Below are positions 44,321 through 53,926 of a DNA stretch of 59,761 nucleotides, piece after piece; the stretch's first letter is position 1, and every line of letters begins with the position of its first letter. Source of the stretch: Microcystis aeruginosa W13-11 (GTDB taxonomy: Bacteria; Cyanobacteriota; Cyanobacteriia; Cyanobacteriales; Microcystaceae); assembly GCA_009995705.1 (NCBI GenBank), contig JAADBR010000005.1, positions 1-59,761 of the forward strand, written 5' to 3'. The notes below the pieces were generated by a model, which saw only the letters and a program-made list of their open reading frames with translations, was not told the origin of the DNA and searched no databases. A program made the translations under genes and the position numbers.

Positions 44321-44328
44321 GGATTTAG

Positions 44329-44745
<417 letters not shown>

Positions 44746-44760
44746 ATAGGCCCCAGAAAT

Positions 44761-44802
44761 TATATTAATTTATCAAAGTTGGGAGAATAATTTACTGTTG
44801 AT
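44761..44802. repeat. Direct repeat downstream of the aspartic protease gene
   Basis: ATTAATTTATCAAAGTTGGG then AGAATAATTTACTGTTGA. It matches 44280-44320 with three substitutions over about 38 bases. Confidence 0.75.
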
Positions 44803-44858
44803 TGATAGCGATCGAGATTGGGAAACCATTCTTAAAATGCGATCGCTTTGAACTTTTC

Positions 44859-44990
44859 CTATTCCCTTTGAGTTGCTTGTCTAACCTGTTCGATCTCTAA
44901 TTCTAAAGCTTGTGCTATCTGTTCAAAGTTTCATCCTAATGCCAATAAACGAAGAATAGAGGCTAATTTTGCCGCTAAGAGGATAAATAA
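44859..44990 (-). pseudogene. Degraded C-terminal fragment of a Rpn-type nuclease family protein
   Basis: The minus strand reads LAAKLASILRLLALG, a TGA stop, then NFEQIAQALELEIEQVRQ and a stop. The helix-turn-helix-like FEQIAQALEL tail is typical of Rpn/DUF4351-type proteins common in cyanobacteria. It is too short and broken to be functional. Confidence 0.45.
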
Positions 44991-45032
44991 CTACACCCTA
45001 CACCCCACACCCCACTTCCCTCAATTGGCAGT

Positions 45033-45812
45033 TTACTGAATTGGTCCGTCGATACTGCCGGTAAAAAATTGCTTGAGTACGGGGATTTCGGAGTGATAAG
45101 CCTCTTGAGTCGGTCCAACCCATTGAAATTGACCTTTATAGAGAAAAACGATGCGATCGGTGGTATTTTCGATGGTGCTGTGGACGTGGGTGACAATAAG
45201 ATGGGCCCCACAGGCTTTTTTTACCTTGAGAAGTTCCATAATTACCGTCTGGATGCGGGTAGAAGCAACTGGATCCAGTCCGGCAGTGGGTTCATCGTAA
45301 AGGAGAATGTTCGCTCGATCAGCGGCGATCGAGGGATCGCTGATAATTGCTCTAGCTAAACTGACGCGTTTTCGCATCCCTCCGGATATTTCAGAGGGAT
45401 AGAGGTCGTAGGAACCGGACATTCCCACTAAATCCAGTTTTTCTTCCACTAAATCGCGGATTTCGGCTCGTTTTAGCTTTGAGTTGCGATGGAGAGCAAA
45501 ACCGACATTTTCCCCAACAGTGAGGGAGTCAAAAAGGGCCGATTGTTGGAAAACTAGGCCAACACCGAGGGGATCTTCCCCCTGTTCTACGGTTCTCTGG
45601 CGTTTTGTGCCGTATATGTACACTTCTCCTCGATCGGGGGCCAGTAATCCAGCGACTAAGCGCAAAATGGTCGATTTTCCCGTCCCCGATGGACCGATCA
45701 CGCCGATCGCTTCCCCTTCGTACACCTTGAGATCGACGTTATTTAAGATTACTTTCTTGCCGAAAGCTTTGGTTACTCCCCTTAATTCGACGATCGGTTC
45801 GCGCATCACCAT
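45033..45812 (-). CDS. ABC transporter ATP-binding protein, MlaF/TGD3-like
   Basis: The 259-residue protein has Walker A GPSGTGKST (near 39-47), Q-loop VFQQSALFD, signature ISGGMRKR, Walker B ILLYDEPTAGLDP and His-switch IVTHV. Signature and C-terminal region are those of the MlaF/TGD3 group, which energises MCE-type lipid transport at the envelope. In cyanobacteria the permease and MCE genes are usually elsewhere, as here. Substrate is inferred. Confidence 0.85.
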   Translation of the reverse strand: MVMREPIVELRGVTKAFGKKVILNNVDLKVYEGEAIGVIGPSGTGKSTILRLVAGLLAPDRGEVYIYGTKRQRTVEQGEDPLGVGLVFQQSALFDSLTVGENVGFALHRNSKLKRAEIRDLVEEKLDLVGMSGSYDLYPSEISGGMRKRVSLARAIISDPSIAADRANILLYDEPTAGLDPVASTRIQTVIMELLKVKKACGAHLIVTHVHSTIENTTDRIVFLYKGQFQWVGPTQEAYHSEIPVLKQFFTGSIDGPIQ

Positions 45813-45839
45813 CTAGAATATCTTTACAAAAATGCCCTT

Positions 45840-46472
45840 TTATTGTAGTGCAACGACCCGATCTTTCTTTTTTTTCTTTTCTGGTTTCATGGTTCGCGAT
45901 TCTATCTGCATTTCGGGAATCTCTCGCAATTCTTCCGCATCTAAGCGATATTGTTCGCAGACAAGACTGAGACGAATACCAGAACAGCTAACGGGATTAA
46001 CTGAATGGGTGAGATCTCCTTGAAAGAGGATCAGGGTGTTAGCACAAGGACGAATCCGGGCCACGGAACGATTGCTGGTTGCTAGTACCAGTTCCCCCCC
46101 TTGAATATCCCTAGGAACCTGCACATAAAGGACGCTAACTAGGAGCGGAGGATCGATTGTTTTACAATAGGAGCGCAGGGAGCGATCGATATGGGGATCA
46201 ACTCGCGAACCGGTTTGTAGGAGTAAGGGATTAAGATAAAAAGCGTTGCAGTCAGCTTGTAAACTGCGATCAAGATAGGGTTTAAAATAGGGAAAAATTC
46301 GTTCGACTTCGCTGAGTTGTGTGCGTCGAAAAGCGATGGAAAAGCCTTTGGTTTTAACGAAATCTCGATTTAAATTGTTAACTGTGAAGTGGGGACAAGC
46401 GAGAATCTGTCCTTGTAGTTCGCTCAGATAACTGGGAGTGAAAGCGTCGGGATATTGGGAATAGTAAGGCAC
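45840..46472 (-). CDS. 2-oxoglutarate/Fe(II)-dependent oxygenase
   Basis: The 210-residue protein has the jelly-roll oxygenase motif His94-x-Asp96 (VDPHIDRSLR), a distal His156 (GDLTHSV) and Arg167 (SGIRLSL) for 2-oxoglutarate. GGELVLATSN is the prolyl-4-hydroxylase-like loop. The tail is Lys-rich (KPEKKKKKDR). Family members hydroxylate protein residues or small molecules. The gene lies 27 bases downstream of no co-strand partner other than the MlaF-like gene. Confidence 0.82.
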   Translation of the reverse strand: MPYYSQYPDAFTPSYLSELQGQILACPHFTVNNLNRDFVKTKGFSIAFRRTQLSEVERIFPYFKPYLDRSLQADCNAFYLNPLLLQTGSRVDPHIDRSLRSYCKTIDPPLLVSVLYVQVPRDIQGGELVLATSNRSVARIRPCANTLILFQGDLTHSVNPVSCSGIRLSLVCEQYRLDAEELREIPEMQIESRTMKPEKKKKKDRVVALQ

Positions 46473-46694
46473 GGATAGAATCGGAACAAGATGGCAATCT
46501 TTAGGATAGCTTGTTTTTAGGGGAGATGGGGATAATTTTCCCAGAAGTGTTCTGTCTGTGTGTAGTTTAAGATAAGAGTTATTAAGAATGATGTTCTGAT
46601 CGAAAGCTTGACTAACTCTCCTTAATTCTCTGAAGGATTTATTGTCGAGCCGATTTTCTACCGTAGTGGTTGTTATTGTTAACTTTTTGATTGA

Positions 46695-47633
46695 CTAATC
46701 AAATACCTCAAATTCCTGTTCGATCTTGCCAAAATATTCCCCCAAACGTTGTTGAATGATATTAATATACTGAGCTTCAATTTCAATACCAATAGTCTGA
46801 TAACCTAATTCTAGAGCGGCAATTAGAGTTGTACCCGTTCCAGCAAAAGGATCGAGAACTATATGAATGTTATCCTGTGGTAGAAATAACTCGAGCAGTT
46901 TTCTAATCAATGATAAAGGTTTAATCGTACAATGCTCATCAAAATTTTCATCCCGTCCTTTAGAAAAGCCCTCTAAAATATTGGATTGAAAAGAGCCGTC
47001 ACTTAGTATAGCTTTGAAGGGACCTAATCCAGTCATTTGTATAGTTTCAATATAATTGTTTTTTAGAGGCTTCTGCACAATAACTATAGCTTCCCATTCA
47101 TTTCTCAGGCAAGTATGCCAACCTTGCCATTGTTTGGCATTAGTATCACCAATTTTGTCAAGTTTTTTCTCAATATTTAATCCTTTAGGAATGCCTGAAT
47201 GTCGTCTATAAACCAGCACATCTCTAGCATAAAAACCAGCATTTTCAAGAGCAATCTGAATATGAGCCAGTGTTCTTGTGCTACTAAAAACAGCGACAAC
47301 AGCCCCGCTTTTACAAACACGCATTAGTTCCTTTGACCAATCTGTTGCCCATTCAATATAATTGACCACATTTTCGCGATTGCGTTGATACCAACGCTGA
47401 TTGCGAACCCCACCAGCTAACCCACTTCCATAGGGAATATTTTTGACCAGTGTGGAACTGTTTTGAATACGTTCTCTGCGTCTTTGGATTTCATCATGAT
47501 CCCAATTTCTGCCAATGAACTCATAATTATAGGGTGGATCTGTGATCACACAAGATATACTAGATTCTTCTAGTAAAGTGAGAAGTTCTCTACAATCACC
47601 GTGCAGAAGTTGCCATCTTTTTGAGATATTCAT
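46695..47633 (-). CDS. DNA methyltransferase of a type II R-M pair
   Basis: The 312-residue protein has the amino-methyltransferase catalytic motif DPPY (32-35) first and the SAM-binding motif FAGTGTT late (263-269), the order of class beta enzymes (N4-cytosine or N6-adenine). A GIEIEAQYINI segment follows. The specificity domain lies between. Its ATG overlaps the endonuclease stop by 4 bases. Methylation protects host sites from the adjacent endonuclease. Recognition site unknown. Confidence 0.88.
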   Translation of the reverse strand: MNISKRWQLLHGDCRELLTLLEESSISCVITDPPYNYEFIGRNWDHDEIQRRRERIQNSSTLVKNIPYGSGLAGGVRNQRWYQRNRENVVNYIEWATDWSKELMRVCKSGAVVAVFSSTRTLAHIQIALENAGFYARDVLVYRRHSGIPKGLNIEKKLDKIGDTNAKQWQGWHTCLRNEWEAIVIVQKPLKNNYIETIQMTGLGPFKAILSDGSFQSNILEGFSKGRDENFDEHCTIKPLSLIRKLLELFLPQDNIHIVLDPFAGTGTTLIAALELGYQTIGIEIEAQYINIIQQRLGEYFGKIEQEFEVFD

Positions 47634-48199
47634 CGGGAAATATAAAACTCCTGTGTTTCAGAAAATTTGTCAAAAGCTTTCAGCAAATCGAACCCACTGC
47701 GATCAAGTATATAATCAAAACTTTGTTGGCCCTGCAAAACAGTCCAGCCACCCAGATGACAAGCTTTAATCGCTGCTGGTAAGTTATCCTCTCGCACAAT
47801 CAGTAAAATAGGTCTAAGTCCTCTTTCCTGTAATAGTTTTCCATACTGTTTAAACTTTTTAAGTGTGCCAGAATCTCCCGAACCAATTCTATATTTAGTA
47901 TCAATGGCATCTCTACCTAAAATGCAGTCACAAGGTTGATCATCTGCAATCTTTAAAGCCGGTTGATAATCTAAACAATTAGCCTTAAAAACTTCTGTCA
48001 CCAGACGTTGCCAACACATTCCTAGTTCCCTGCCCCAATACTGACGATTTTCCCTTTTTAAACTAGGAGTAATTCCAAATACCCTCATAAGCGAATCATA
48101 ATCATCATTTTCTTCTCCATATATTTTGTCACTAAAAGAACTTTGGTATTGTCTCAAAATTCCCTTGAGGAGGTTTTCTATTTGATCGGGTGGCATCAA
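47630..48199 (-). CDS. Type II restriction endonuclease (partner of the methyltransferase)
   Basis: The 189-residue protein has a possible PD-(D/E)xK core around Asp91 and Asp100-x-Lys102 (ILGRDAIDTKYRIGSGDSG), then a basic helix (LKKFKQYGKLL). It directly precedes and overlaps the methyltransferase gene, the usual R-M layout. The region after the DxK motif resembles ApaLI-like endonucleases, but I am not sure of the family. Candidate restriction partner on context. Confidence 0.72.
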   Translation of the reverse strand: MMPPDQIENLLKGILRQYQSSFSDKIYGEENDDYDSLMRVFGITPSLKRENRQYWGRELGMCWQRLVTEVFKANCLDYQPALKIADDQPCDCILGRDAIDTKYRIGSGDSGTLKKFKQYGKLLQERGLRPILLIVREDNLPAAIKACHLGGWTVLQGQQSFDYILDRSGFDLLKAFDKFSETQEFYISR

Positions 48200-48421
48200 T
48201 AATCCTTTTTGATATAGATAGCTAACTACTGATTATCTCCCCAAATTATCGGTAATCTGTTCAAAGATAATATCACCCCTGGCCAAGGAAAATGAGCGGT
48301 TATTTACACAGTTCTTCCATCCTCCCCCTAACATTTTAACAGCCGATCGGCCCTAATCTCTAAATCATTGACTACCCACGGTTTACAATAGTTAAGAACC
48401 AACGGCAAGCAAGAATTAACG

Positions 48422-50857
48422 ATGCGGATTTCGATCAACTGGTTACGAGAATTAGTCAAAGTCGCCCAATCTCCCCAAGAATTAGCGGAATTATTGACAA
48501 TTGCGGGAATAGAGGTAGAAGACATTGAGGATCGCCGAGAATGGGCAAAGGGTGTGGTTATTGGTAAAATTATCGATCGCCAACCCCATCCCAACGCAGA
48601 TAAACTAAGTGTCTGTCAGGTGGATATCGGTCAGGAAAATCCTAGTACAATTGTCTGTGGTGCGCCCAATGCTAGGGCTGATATTCTAGTTCCTGTGGCT
48701 ACTTTGGGAACTTATTTACCCAAAATCAATTTAACGATTAAACCGGCTAAATTGCGGGGGGTAAAATCGGAAGGGATGATCTGTTCCCTCGCAGAATTAG
48801 GATTAACCAAAGATTCTGAAGGAATCCACATTTTTAGCCAGGAAAATCTCCCTTTAGGTACAGATGTTCGTCCCCTTTTAGGACTCGATGAGGTGATTTT
48901 AGATATTTCTCCCACCGCTAACCGTGCCGATGCTTTGAGTATGATCGGAGTCGCGCGAGAAGTGGCGGCTTTGACAGGAGGAGAATTAAGCCTACCAAAA
49001 GTGAAATTAGGTGAATTTTCCCCTAAAAAAGATTTATCTCTGGAAATATCAGAAAATAAAGCCTGTCCTGCTTATATTGGTACGGTGATCGAGGGGGTAA
49101 AAATTGGCCCATCTCCGCTATGGTTGCAACAGCGTTTACAGGCTGCCGGACTGCGATCGATCAATAATGTGGTCGATATTACTAATTATGTCCTCTTGGA
49201 GTGGGGACAACCCTTACACGCTTTTGATCGCGATCGTTTACAGAGTTTTGCTGGAGGTAAATCCGTTACTATTGGGGTACGTTTTGCCGAGGAAGGGGAA
49301 AAAATCATTACCCTTGATGGTCAGGAAAGAAGCTTAAAAGAGCTTAATTTGTTAATTACTGCCAATAATAAGCCGGTAGCTTTAGCAGGGGTGATGGGAG
49401 GTCAAGATACGGAAGTTAACGAGGAAACCGTTAATCTTGTGCTAGAGTCGGCTTTATTCGATCCGATCGCTATCCGTCGTTCCTCAAAAGCGCAGGGTTT
49501 ACGCAGCGAATCTTCCGGACGCTATGAACGCGGTGTTAATCCCGCCGCTTTGGAATATGCTTGTCAAAGGGCGATCGATTTGATTCTAGAGTTAGCTGGG
49601 GGAACTGTCAGCAGTCAGGTTAAAGCTGATTATCGTGCCGATCAGTCCAGTGGTTGGATCGAATTACGTTTAGAACGTTTGCAGCAAATACTGGGTCAAG
49701 TTACCCTAGATAATGGTGCGATCGGTGAAATTCTCGCCGAAGATGTGGAGCGGATTTTAGGCAATTTAGGCTGTGAATTGCAGTTAACCTCAAAAAACCC
49801 TGTTCTGTGGACTGTGACAGTGCCAGACTACCGTTATCGGGATTTAGAACGAGAAATTGACTTAATTGAAGAAGTGGCGCGACTGTACGGATATGATCGC
49901 TTTGTCGATACTTTGCCAGCAAAAACCGCAGCTGGAGGATTATCCTTTGAGGAAACTATACAGCGTCGGCTGCGGGAAGCTTTTCGCGCAGTGGGTTTGA
50001 CGGAATTAGTCCAATATTCCCTAGTTAAACCGGAATTAGCGGAAGTTGTCCTCGCTAATCCCCTTTTTGTCGAGTATTCTGCTTTGCGGACTAATCTCCT
50101 CGACGGTTTAATCGAAGCGTTTGAGTATAATCAGTCTCAGGGTAACGGTTCCTTAAATGGCTTCGAGATCGGGCGAGTTTTTCGCTCAGAATCGGATAAT
50201 ATCAACGAATACGATGCAATTGCTGGCATTTTTGGCGGTGATTTCTTCCCTGCCGGACGTTGGCTGCGATCGGGTAAAGAGGTAGCCATGACTTGGTATG
50301 AAGCAAAAGGCATTTTAGAAGCAGTATTTGATCGCCTTTCGCTGACAGTAAGCTACGAAAAAGATGCCGAAGATGCGCGTTTTCATCCCGGACGAACAGC
50401 CTCTTTATGGATTGGCAAACAACGCCTAGGTATATTCGGTCAACTACACCCGCAATTGCGTCAGCAAAAGGGATTAATTGAGGCAGTTTATGCCTTTGAA
50501 ATCCAGTTCCCGATCCTGTTAGCAACTCTTAGCGATAGTGCCAAAATTACCCCGCGTTTACAGGTCTATTCTACCTATCCGGGGGCGGCACGAGATATCG
50601 CCTTCTTTGTTTCCACAGATATACCCGTAGATAGATTGACAAAAACTATCAAAAATGCTGGAGGTAATCTCTTAGAAAAAGTCGAATTATTCGATCGCTA
50701 TCAGGGGCAGAATGTGCCAGAAAATCATTGTAGTTTGGCCTTTAGTTTAGTCTATCGTGCCAGCGATCGAACTTTAACCGATGAAGAGGTAGAACCCTTA
50801 ATGACAAAAGTGCGAGAAGCTTTGGTTAAACAGTTCCAAGTTTCTTTAAGAAGTTAA
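48422..50857 (+). CDS. pheT: Phenylalanyl-tRNA synthetase beta chain
   Basis: The 811-residue protein has all PheT domains: an N-terminal tRNA-binding OB-like domain ([16 protein letters not shown]), the B3/B4 editing region ([20 protein letters not shown]), B5 (RLEQILG region), the core synthetase-like domain ([20 protein letters not shown]), and the C-terminal anticodon-binding FDX-ACB domain. PheT pairs with PheS for Phe-tRNA charging and editing. pheS is not in the window. Confidence 0.97.
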   Translation: MRISINWLRELVKVAQSPQELAELLTIAGIEVEDIEDRREWAKGVVIGKIIDRQPHPNADKLSVCQVDIGQENPSTIVCGAPNARADILVPVATLGTYLPKINLTIKPAKLRGVKSEGMICSLAELGLTKDSEGIHIFSQENLPLGTDVRPLLGLDEVILDISPTANRADALSMIGVAREVAALTGGELSLPKVKLGEFSPKKDLSLEISENKACPAYIGTVIEGVKIGPSPLWLQQRLQAAGLRSINNVVDITNYVLLEWGQPLHAFDRDRLQSFAGGKSVTIGVRFAEEGEKIITLDGQERSLKELNLLITANNKPVALAGVMGGQDTEVNEETVNLVLESALFDPIAIRRSSKAQGLRSESSGRYERGVNPAALEYACQRAIDLILELAGGTVSSQVKADYRADQSSGWIELRLERLQQILGQVTLDNGAIGEILAEDVERILGNLGCELQLTSKNPVLWTVTVPDYRYRDLEREIDLIEEVARLYGYDRFVDTLPAKTAAGGLSFEETIQRRLREAFRAVGLTELVQYSLVKPELAEVVLANPLFVEYSALRTNLLDGLIEAFEYNQSQGNGSLNGFEIGRVFRSESDNINEYDAIAGIFGGDFFPAGRWLRSGKEVAMTWYEAKGILEAVFDRLSLTVSYEKDAEDARFHPGRTASLWIGKQRLGIFGQLHPQLRQQKGLIEAVYAFEIQFPILLATLSDSAKITPRLQVYSTYPGAARDIAFFVSTDIPVDRLTKTIKNAGGNLLEKVELFDRYQGQNVPENHCSLAFSLVYRASDRTLTDEEVEPLMTKVREALVKQFQVSLRS

Positions 50858-50895
50858 ATTCAGCGATCAATTATCAGTTATCAGACATCGACTTT

Positions 50896-51001
50896 ATAAG
50901 TAGGTAGGCTTTAAAAATTATCAGATGCCCCCCTTATCAAGGGGGGTAGGGGGGATCCGCACCCCCCTTATCAAGGGGGGCAGGGGGGATCGAACCTAAA
51001 A
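50896..51001 (-). repeat. Dispersed repeat family B, copy 2 (inverted)
   Basis: Read on the minus strand it begins TTTTAGGTTCGATCCCCCC and ends GCATCTGATAATTTTTAAAG, as in copy 1 at 11202-11347, with one fewer palindromic unit. It sits after pheT and may act as terminator. Confidence 0.85.
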
Positions 51002-51154
51002 TTCATTTTTAATTTAATTATAACCAGCCATTTATTATCTCAAGAATAATCTCATACATCGCTATCAATATCGCTGATTGCCTCTAATTGTTACCAATCA
51101 GTTTGAGAGGTTGGAAGGGTTCTTTTTTAAACTCGATCTTCTTTAAGAGGTATT

Positions 51155-51260
51155 ATACTAAATCCGTTGAGTATAGGTAACATATCAGACAGGCAAAAGG
51201 CAAGAGGCAAAAGGCAAAGGGGAGAATAAATAATCAGTTTTTAATAACTGAATTTAGTAT
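51155..51260. mobile_element. MITE-like element with ATACTAAAT terminal repeats
   Basis: ATACTAAATCCGTT (51155-51168) and AACTGAATTTAGTAT (51246-51260) are near-perfect terminal inverted repeats. The 106-base element has no ORF and includes a GGCAAAAGGCAAGAGGC run. TA is at both ends, as for IS630-like MITEs. This, family B copy 2 and short repeats account for 50858-51380. Confidence 0.55.
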
Positions 51261-51380
51261 TACAATCAACATGGGTACATTCAGAAAAGTTAATGGGTGT
51301 ATCCATTGATGGATAAGGGTTTTTGGCTATTCTAGTAGATGTGTATGGGGGGAAGTTCAGAGCTAACTTAATCAAAAAAA

Positions 51381-52736
51381 TTAAGAGCGATCGCTTTTGA
51401 TATACTCTTTAAAAATAGATGATAATTGAAATCGGTTTTGCTCCCTTTGAATTAAATAACGTTGTTGCAAGGATTGTAAACCATTGATTAAATCACTGGC
51501 AGATAAATCTAGGTTATTTTTTAACTCCTCTCTAGATAAAGGTTGATCAACTTTACTTAATTCTAAGGCGATTTGTTGAGCAAGGGGAGAACAGCGACCA
51601 AAAATTTGTTTTAAATGAGACTGCATTTTTTTTGTAATAACTAAGCTATTTTCTGCCAAGAAATCGTTAACCTTGCCATCAAAAACATCTTTAATCAAAA
51701 CGGCAATATCGGTTAAATAAAAAGGATTACCTTCATATAATTGAATTAATTCTAACCATCTTTCCCCATCTTGTAAACCTTTATTTTCAAGAAAATCAAT
51801 CGCTTCAAATCCTGATAATTCTAAGCATTGAATAGGAGAATTTTCTTGATTAAGATAGTTCATTTCCGCCGATTTTTCTTGACTAATGAGAATAAAATGG
51901 CTCTGGTGTTGGATTTCTGCAATCAGTTTTAAAAAATGTTGATAACTGCTATATTCAGATTGATAATTACCTGCCATTTGACCAACGGCAAAAAGATTTT
52001 GAAAATCATCTAAGACGATTAAACATTTATGATTGCTTAGAACTTCTAACAATTGCTGGATTTTGTTATCGGTGCTTTCTTTCGGTTCTTTTTGGCAAGT
52101 ATTCAATAAATCATTTAGCCATAAATCTAAAGACTTGGGAAATTTTAAACTTTTCCAAATCACCACTTCAAATTGTTCTAAATTGAGATCAATAAATCGT
52201 TTAACTAGGGTGGTTTTTCCTATTCCCCATAATCCCAAAACGGCAATTAAGCGAGTATTTTGCTTAAACACCCAGTTCGAGATTGTTGCCAGTTCGTTTT
52301 CTCGATCGTAAAAGTCAATAATTTGAGGAGCAAGGGTTAGATCATGATAGATTGATTCAGATTGAGAGTTATTATTACTATTTAAGTCATTTTCGTTAGA
52401 CAATCTTGTATTTTCCGTAGGACAAAGATTATTATTATTGCCATTAATACTATAAATGTTAGAATTTTTTAATGATTTAATATACACTCTTTCTAAGACA
52501 GAACGGGAAGTAGATTTTTTTATATCTTTTTCTAAAACCTCTGATAAAAGCTTCCATAATTTAGCGCCTTCCTCTCTAATATGAGTCTCACTGCGGTGAT
52601 ATTCGTTACCTATTTCTTGATAACTCTGTCCTTGCCAACTCCCTTCAAAAATAGCCTTCTGGATGGTATTTAGCGGCTTTTTATCTCGCTCAATAAGGCG
52701 TTCGTCAATCAGTTGTAAGACTTCCGTGATATTCAT
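51381..52736 (-). CDS. STAND NTPase: vMAP-type N-terminal HTH plus NB-ARC domain
   Basis: The 451-residue protein begins with a helical domain like the N-terminal HTH of vWA-MoxR-associated proteins (about 1-90: FEGSWQGQSYQEIGNEYHRS, then THIREEGAKLWKLLSEV). An Asn/Ser-rich linker (90-130) leads to an NB-ARC ATPase: P-loop GLWGIGKTTL at 168-177 and Walker B CLIVLDDFQ with Asp243/244. A winged-helix region ends the protein. No effector domain (TIR, nuclease, CHAT) is fused. It is divergent from the small-protein array, 246 bases away. STAND NTPases usually oligomerise on sensing a trigger and activate an effector. Confidence 0.85.
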   Translation of the reverse strand: MNITEVLQLIDERLIERDKKPLNTIQKAIFEGSWQGQSYQEIGNEYHRSETHIREEGAKLWKLLSEVLEKDIKKSTSRSVLERVYIKSLKNSNIYSINGNNNNLCPTENTRLSNENDLNSNNNSQSESIYHDLTLAPQIIDFYDRENELATISNWVFKQNTRLIAVLGLWGIGKTTLVKRFIDLNLEQFEVVIWKSLKFPKSLDLWLNDLLNTCQKEPKESTDNKIQQLLEVLSNHKCLIVLDDFQNLFAVGQMAGNYQSEYSSYQHFLKLIAEIQHQSHFILISQEKSAEMNYLNQENSPIQCLELSGFEAIDFLENKGLQDGERWLELIQLYEGNPFYLTDIAVLIKDVFDGKVNDFLAENSLVITKKMQSHLKQIFGRCSPLAQQIALELSKVDQPLSREELKNNLDLSASDLINGLQSLQQRYLIQREQNRFQLSSIFKEYIKSDRS

Positions 52737-52868
52737 ACAATCGACACAGCAAAAGACTTTTGCGTATTATAGCCCAACTAAATCCCACTTTTTCCAATTT
52801 TCAGAAAAATTTACCCGACAAAACTCCCGATAAAATCCGATGTTTAGGGGTTGTCACTTTTTGGAAGC

Positions 52869-52888
52869 GTTTGGCATGATGGAATGTA
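52869..52888. promoter_or_regulatory. Shared box between NTPase and small-protein array
   Basis: GTTTGGCATGATGGAATGTA occurs here, with a near-identical copy at 55042-55061 ahead of the zinc-finger ORF. Placement upstream of the first and last plus-strand genes suggests a shared regulatory sequence; not proven. Confidence 0.4.
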
Positions 52889-52982
52889 GTTAAGCAAAAC
52901 AGACCTAAAACTAACCATATCTAACTCAGCGACGCTAGTTCTAAGTATTATTGCTTATGTCTCAGTTTAACGTAGGTATTTT

Positions 52983-53168
52983 ATGACGAAGTTCGTTTTA
53001 GATAAATATGCGCTCGATTCTAAAAAATCAGAAGCTAAGGCAAAAATCGTCGGTTCATTGGGTTCAAATGCCTCAATTTCAGGGGATCAGATAGAAGTAC
53101 CCAGTTATGACGCGAGTAAAGTGGTTCAGATTTTGAGTCAAGTTGGTATCAAGTATTCGGGGGGGTAG
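52983..53168 (+). CDS. 61-residue protein of unknown function, first of the small-protein array
   Basis: The protein opens MTKFVLDKYALDSKKSEAK, then has GSNASISGDQIEVPSYDASK and ends ILSQVGIKYSGG. The predicted order is strand-helix-strand-helix-strand, and the C-terminus is Gly-Gly. Its last 40 or so codons are duplicated, at the DNA level, at 54365-54503 and partly at 53818-53859. The next gene starts 6 bases after its stop. I recognise no family. Confidence 0.7.
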   Translation: MTKFVLDKYALDSKKSEAKAKIVGSLGSNASISGDQIEVPSYDASKVVQILSQVGIKYSGG

Positions 53169-53174
53169 ATTCAA

Positions 53175-53381
53175 ATGTCAGGCATTGTAAAAGTAGATAC
53201 ATTAGAACAAATCTCATCATCTCTAAGAGACTATAAGTCTAAGGGTGTCAGCGAAGTAACTTTTCAATATCTTGCCGGCACAGAGACGACAGTTCATGAC
53301 ATTGAGCTATTTGGTTATAAAATTGGCAAATACACTGAGACTCGTGACAAATATGTGACAGTAACTTTTAAGCTTTCTTAG
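53175..53381 (+). CDS. 68-residue small soluble protein
   Basis: The protein reads MSGIVKVDTLEQISSSLRDY and ends with strand-rich KIGKYTETRDKYVTVTFKLS. It looks like a compact alpha/beta domain with no membrane segment. Its ATG lies 11 bases after a G-run at the end of the previous gene. Likely co-transcribed with its neighbours. No family recognised. Confidence 0.65.
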   Translation: MSGIVKVDTLEQISSSLRDYKSKGVSEVTFQYLAGTETTVHDIELFGYKIGKYTETRDKYVTVTFKLS

Positions 53382-53395
53382 GGAGGATTTTGAAA

Positions 53396-53638
53396 ATGAG
53401 CGGTTTTTTGGAACACGCATTCCGTGAACTCGCGCGTCATGCAACCAGCCATGTCATCAAACACGCACCTACAATTACAAGAGAAGTAGGGGAAAAAATT
53501 CAAGAAATTACAAATGAAGTAGGGGGAAAAATTCAAGAGTTTCAAAGAGATCGTGAGCGAAAGAATGATAGGGAAATTGATGTCAGTCAAATTCCTGATG
53601 TAGTTCTATATGAGCTTAGACGCAAAAAGCGTTCTTAA
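53396..53638 (+). CDS. 80-residue amphipathic-helix protein with 11-residue repeats
   Basis: The start is ATG 53396, with GGGAGG 9 bases upstream (a TTG at 53390 is in frame). The N-terminal half is helical (EHAFRELARHATSHVIKH). Residues 30-51 are two 11-residue repeats (EVGEKIQEITN, EVGGKIQEFQR) encoded by a 33-bp tandem repeat. The tail is very basic and ends RRKKRS. It could bind membranes or nucleic acid. No family recognised. Confidence 0.68.
   Translation: MSGFLEHAFRELARHATSHVIKHAPTITREVGEKIQEITNEVGGKIQEFQRDRERKNDREIDVSQIPDVVLYELRRKKRS
53483..53548 (+). repeat. 33-bp tandem repeat inside the 80-residue gene
   Basis: GAAGTAGGGGAAAAAATTCA and GAAGTAGGGGGAAAAATTCA begin the two 33-base units (53483-53515, 53516-53548). 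They encode the 11-residue repeat. Confidence 0.85.
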
Positions 53639-53679
53639 GTTACATATCTTATATCTCATATCTCAATATCTCTATCTCA

Positions 53680-53801
53680 GGGAGCATCTCATTTATGCAA
53701 GTGAGTAATTGTATTTATCCATAAAACTGGTTTCTAGCAAGGCTTTCAAAATAGCTTGACATAAAAACCTGATTTAGGGGTTACAAAGGTGAGATGCTCC
53801 C
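53680..53801. mobile_element. MITE-like element with ends matching the ISKra4-type IS at the window end
   Basis: GGGAGCATCTCA and TGAGATGCTCCC bound a 122-base element. The left end (GGGAGCATCTCATTTATGCA) closely matches the IS end at 59367 (GGGAGCATCCCAATTGTGCA). No ORF inside. It is a likely non-autonomous derivative mobilised by such a transposase. Confidence 0.72.
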
Positions 53802-53817
53802 ATACTCCCCATATCTT

Positions 53818-53859
53818 CAGATTTTAAGTCAAGTTGGTATCAAGTATTCGGGGGGGTAG
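53818..53859 (+). repeat. Short copy (42 bp) of the 61-residue gene's 3' end
   Basis: CAGATTTTAAGTCAAGTTGG through TATTCGGGGGGGTAG is identical to the end of the longer copy at 54365-54503, and one base different from the original gene. It precedes the exported 109-residue ORF. Confidence 0.85.
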
Positions 53860-53926
53860 GTAAAAGTGCCAGTTGGTATCCTTACAAGGAGTTATTTTTG
53901 AACATTCGTAATTGTGGGTATTAATC

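Noticed and set aside
49104..49337. Plus-strand alternative frame inside pheT
   Set aside because: Shadow of the conserved PheT frame.
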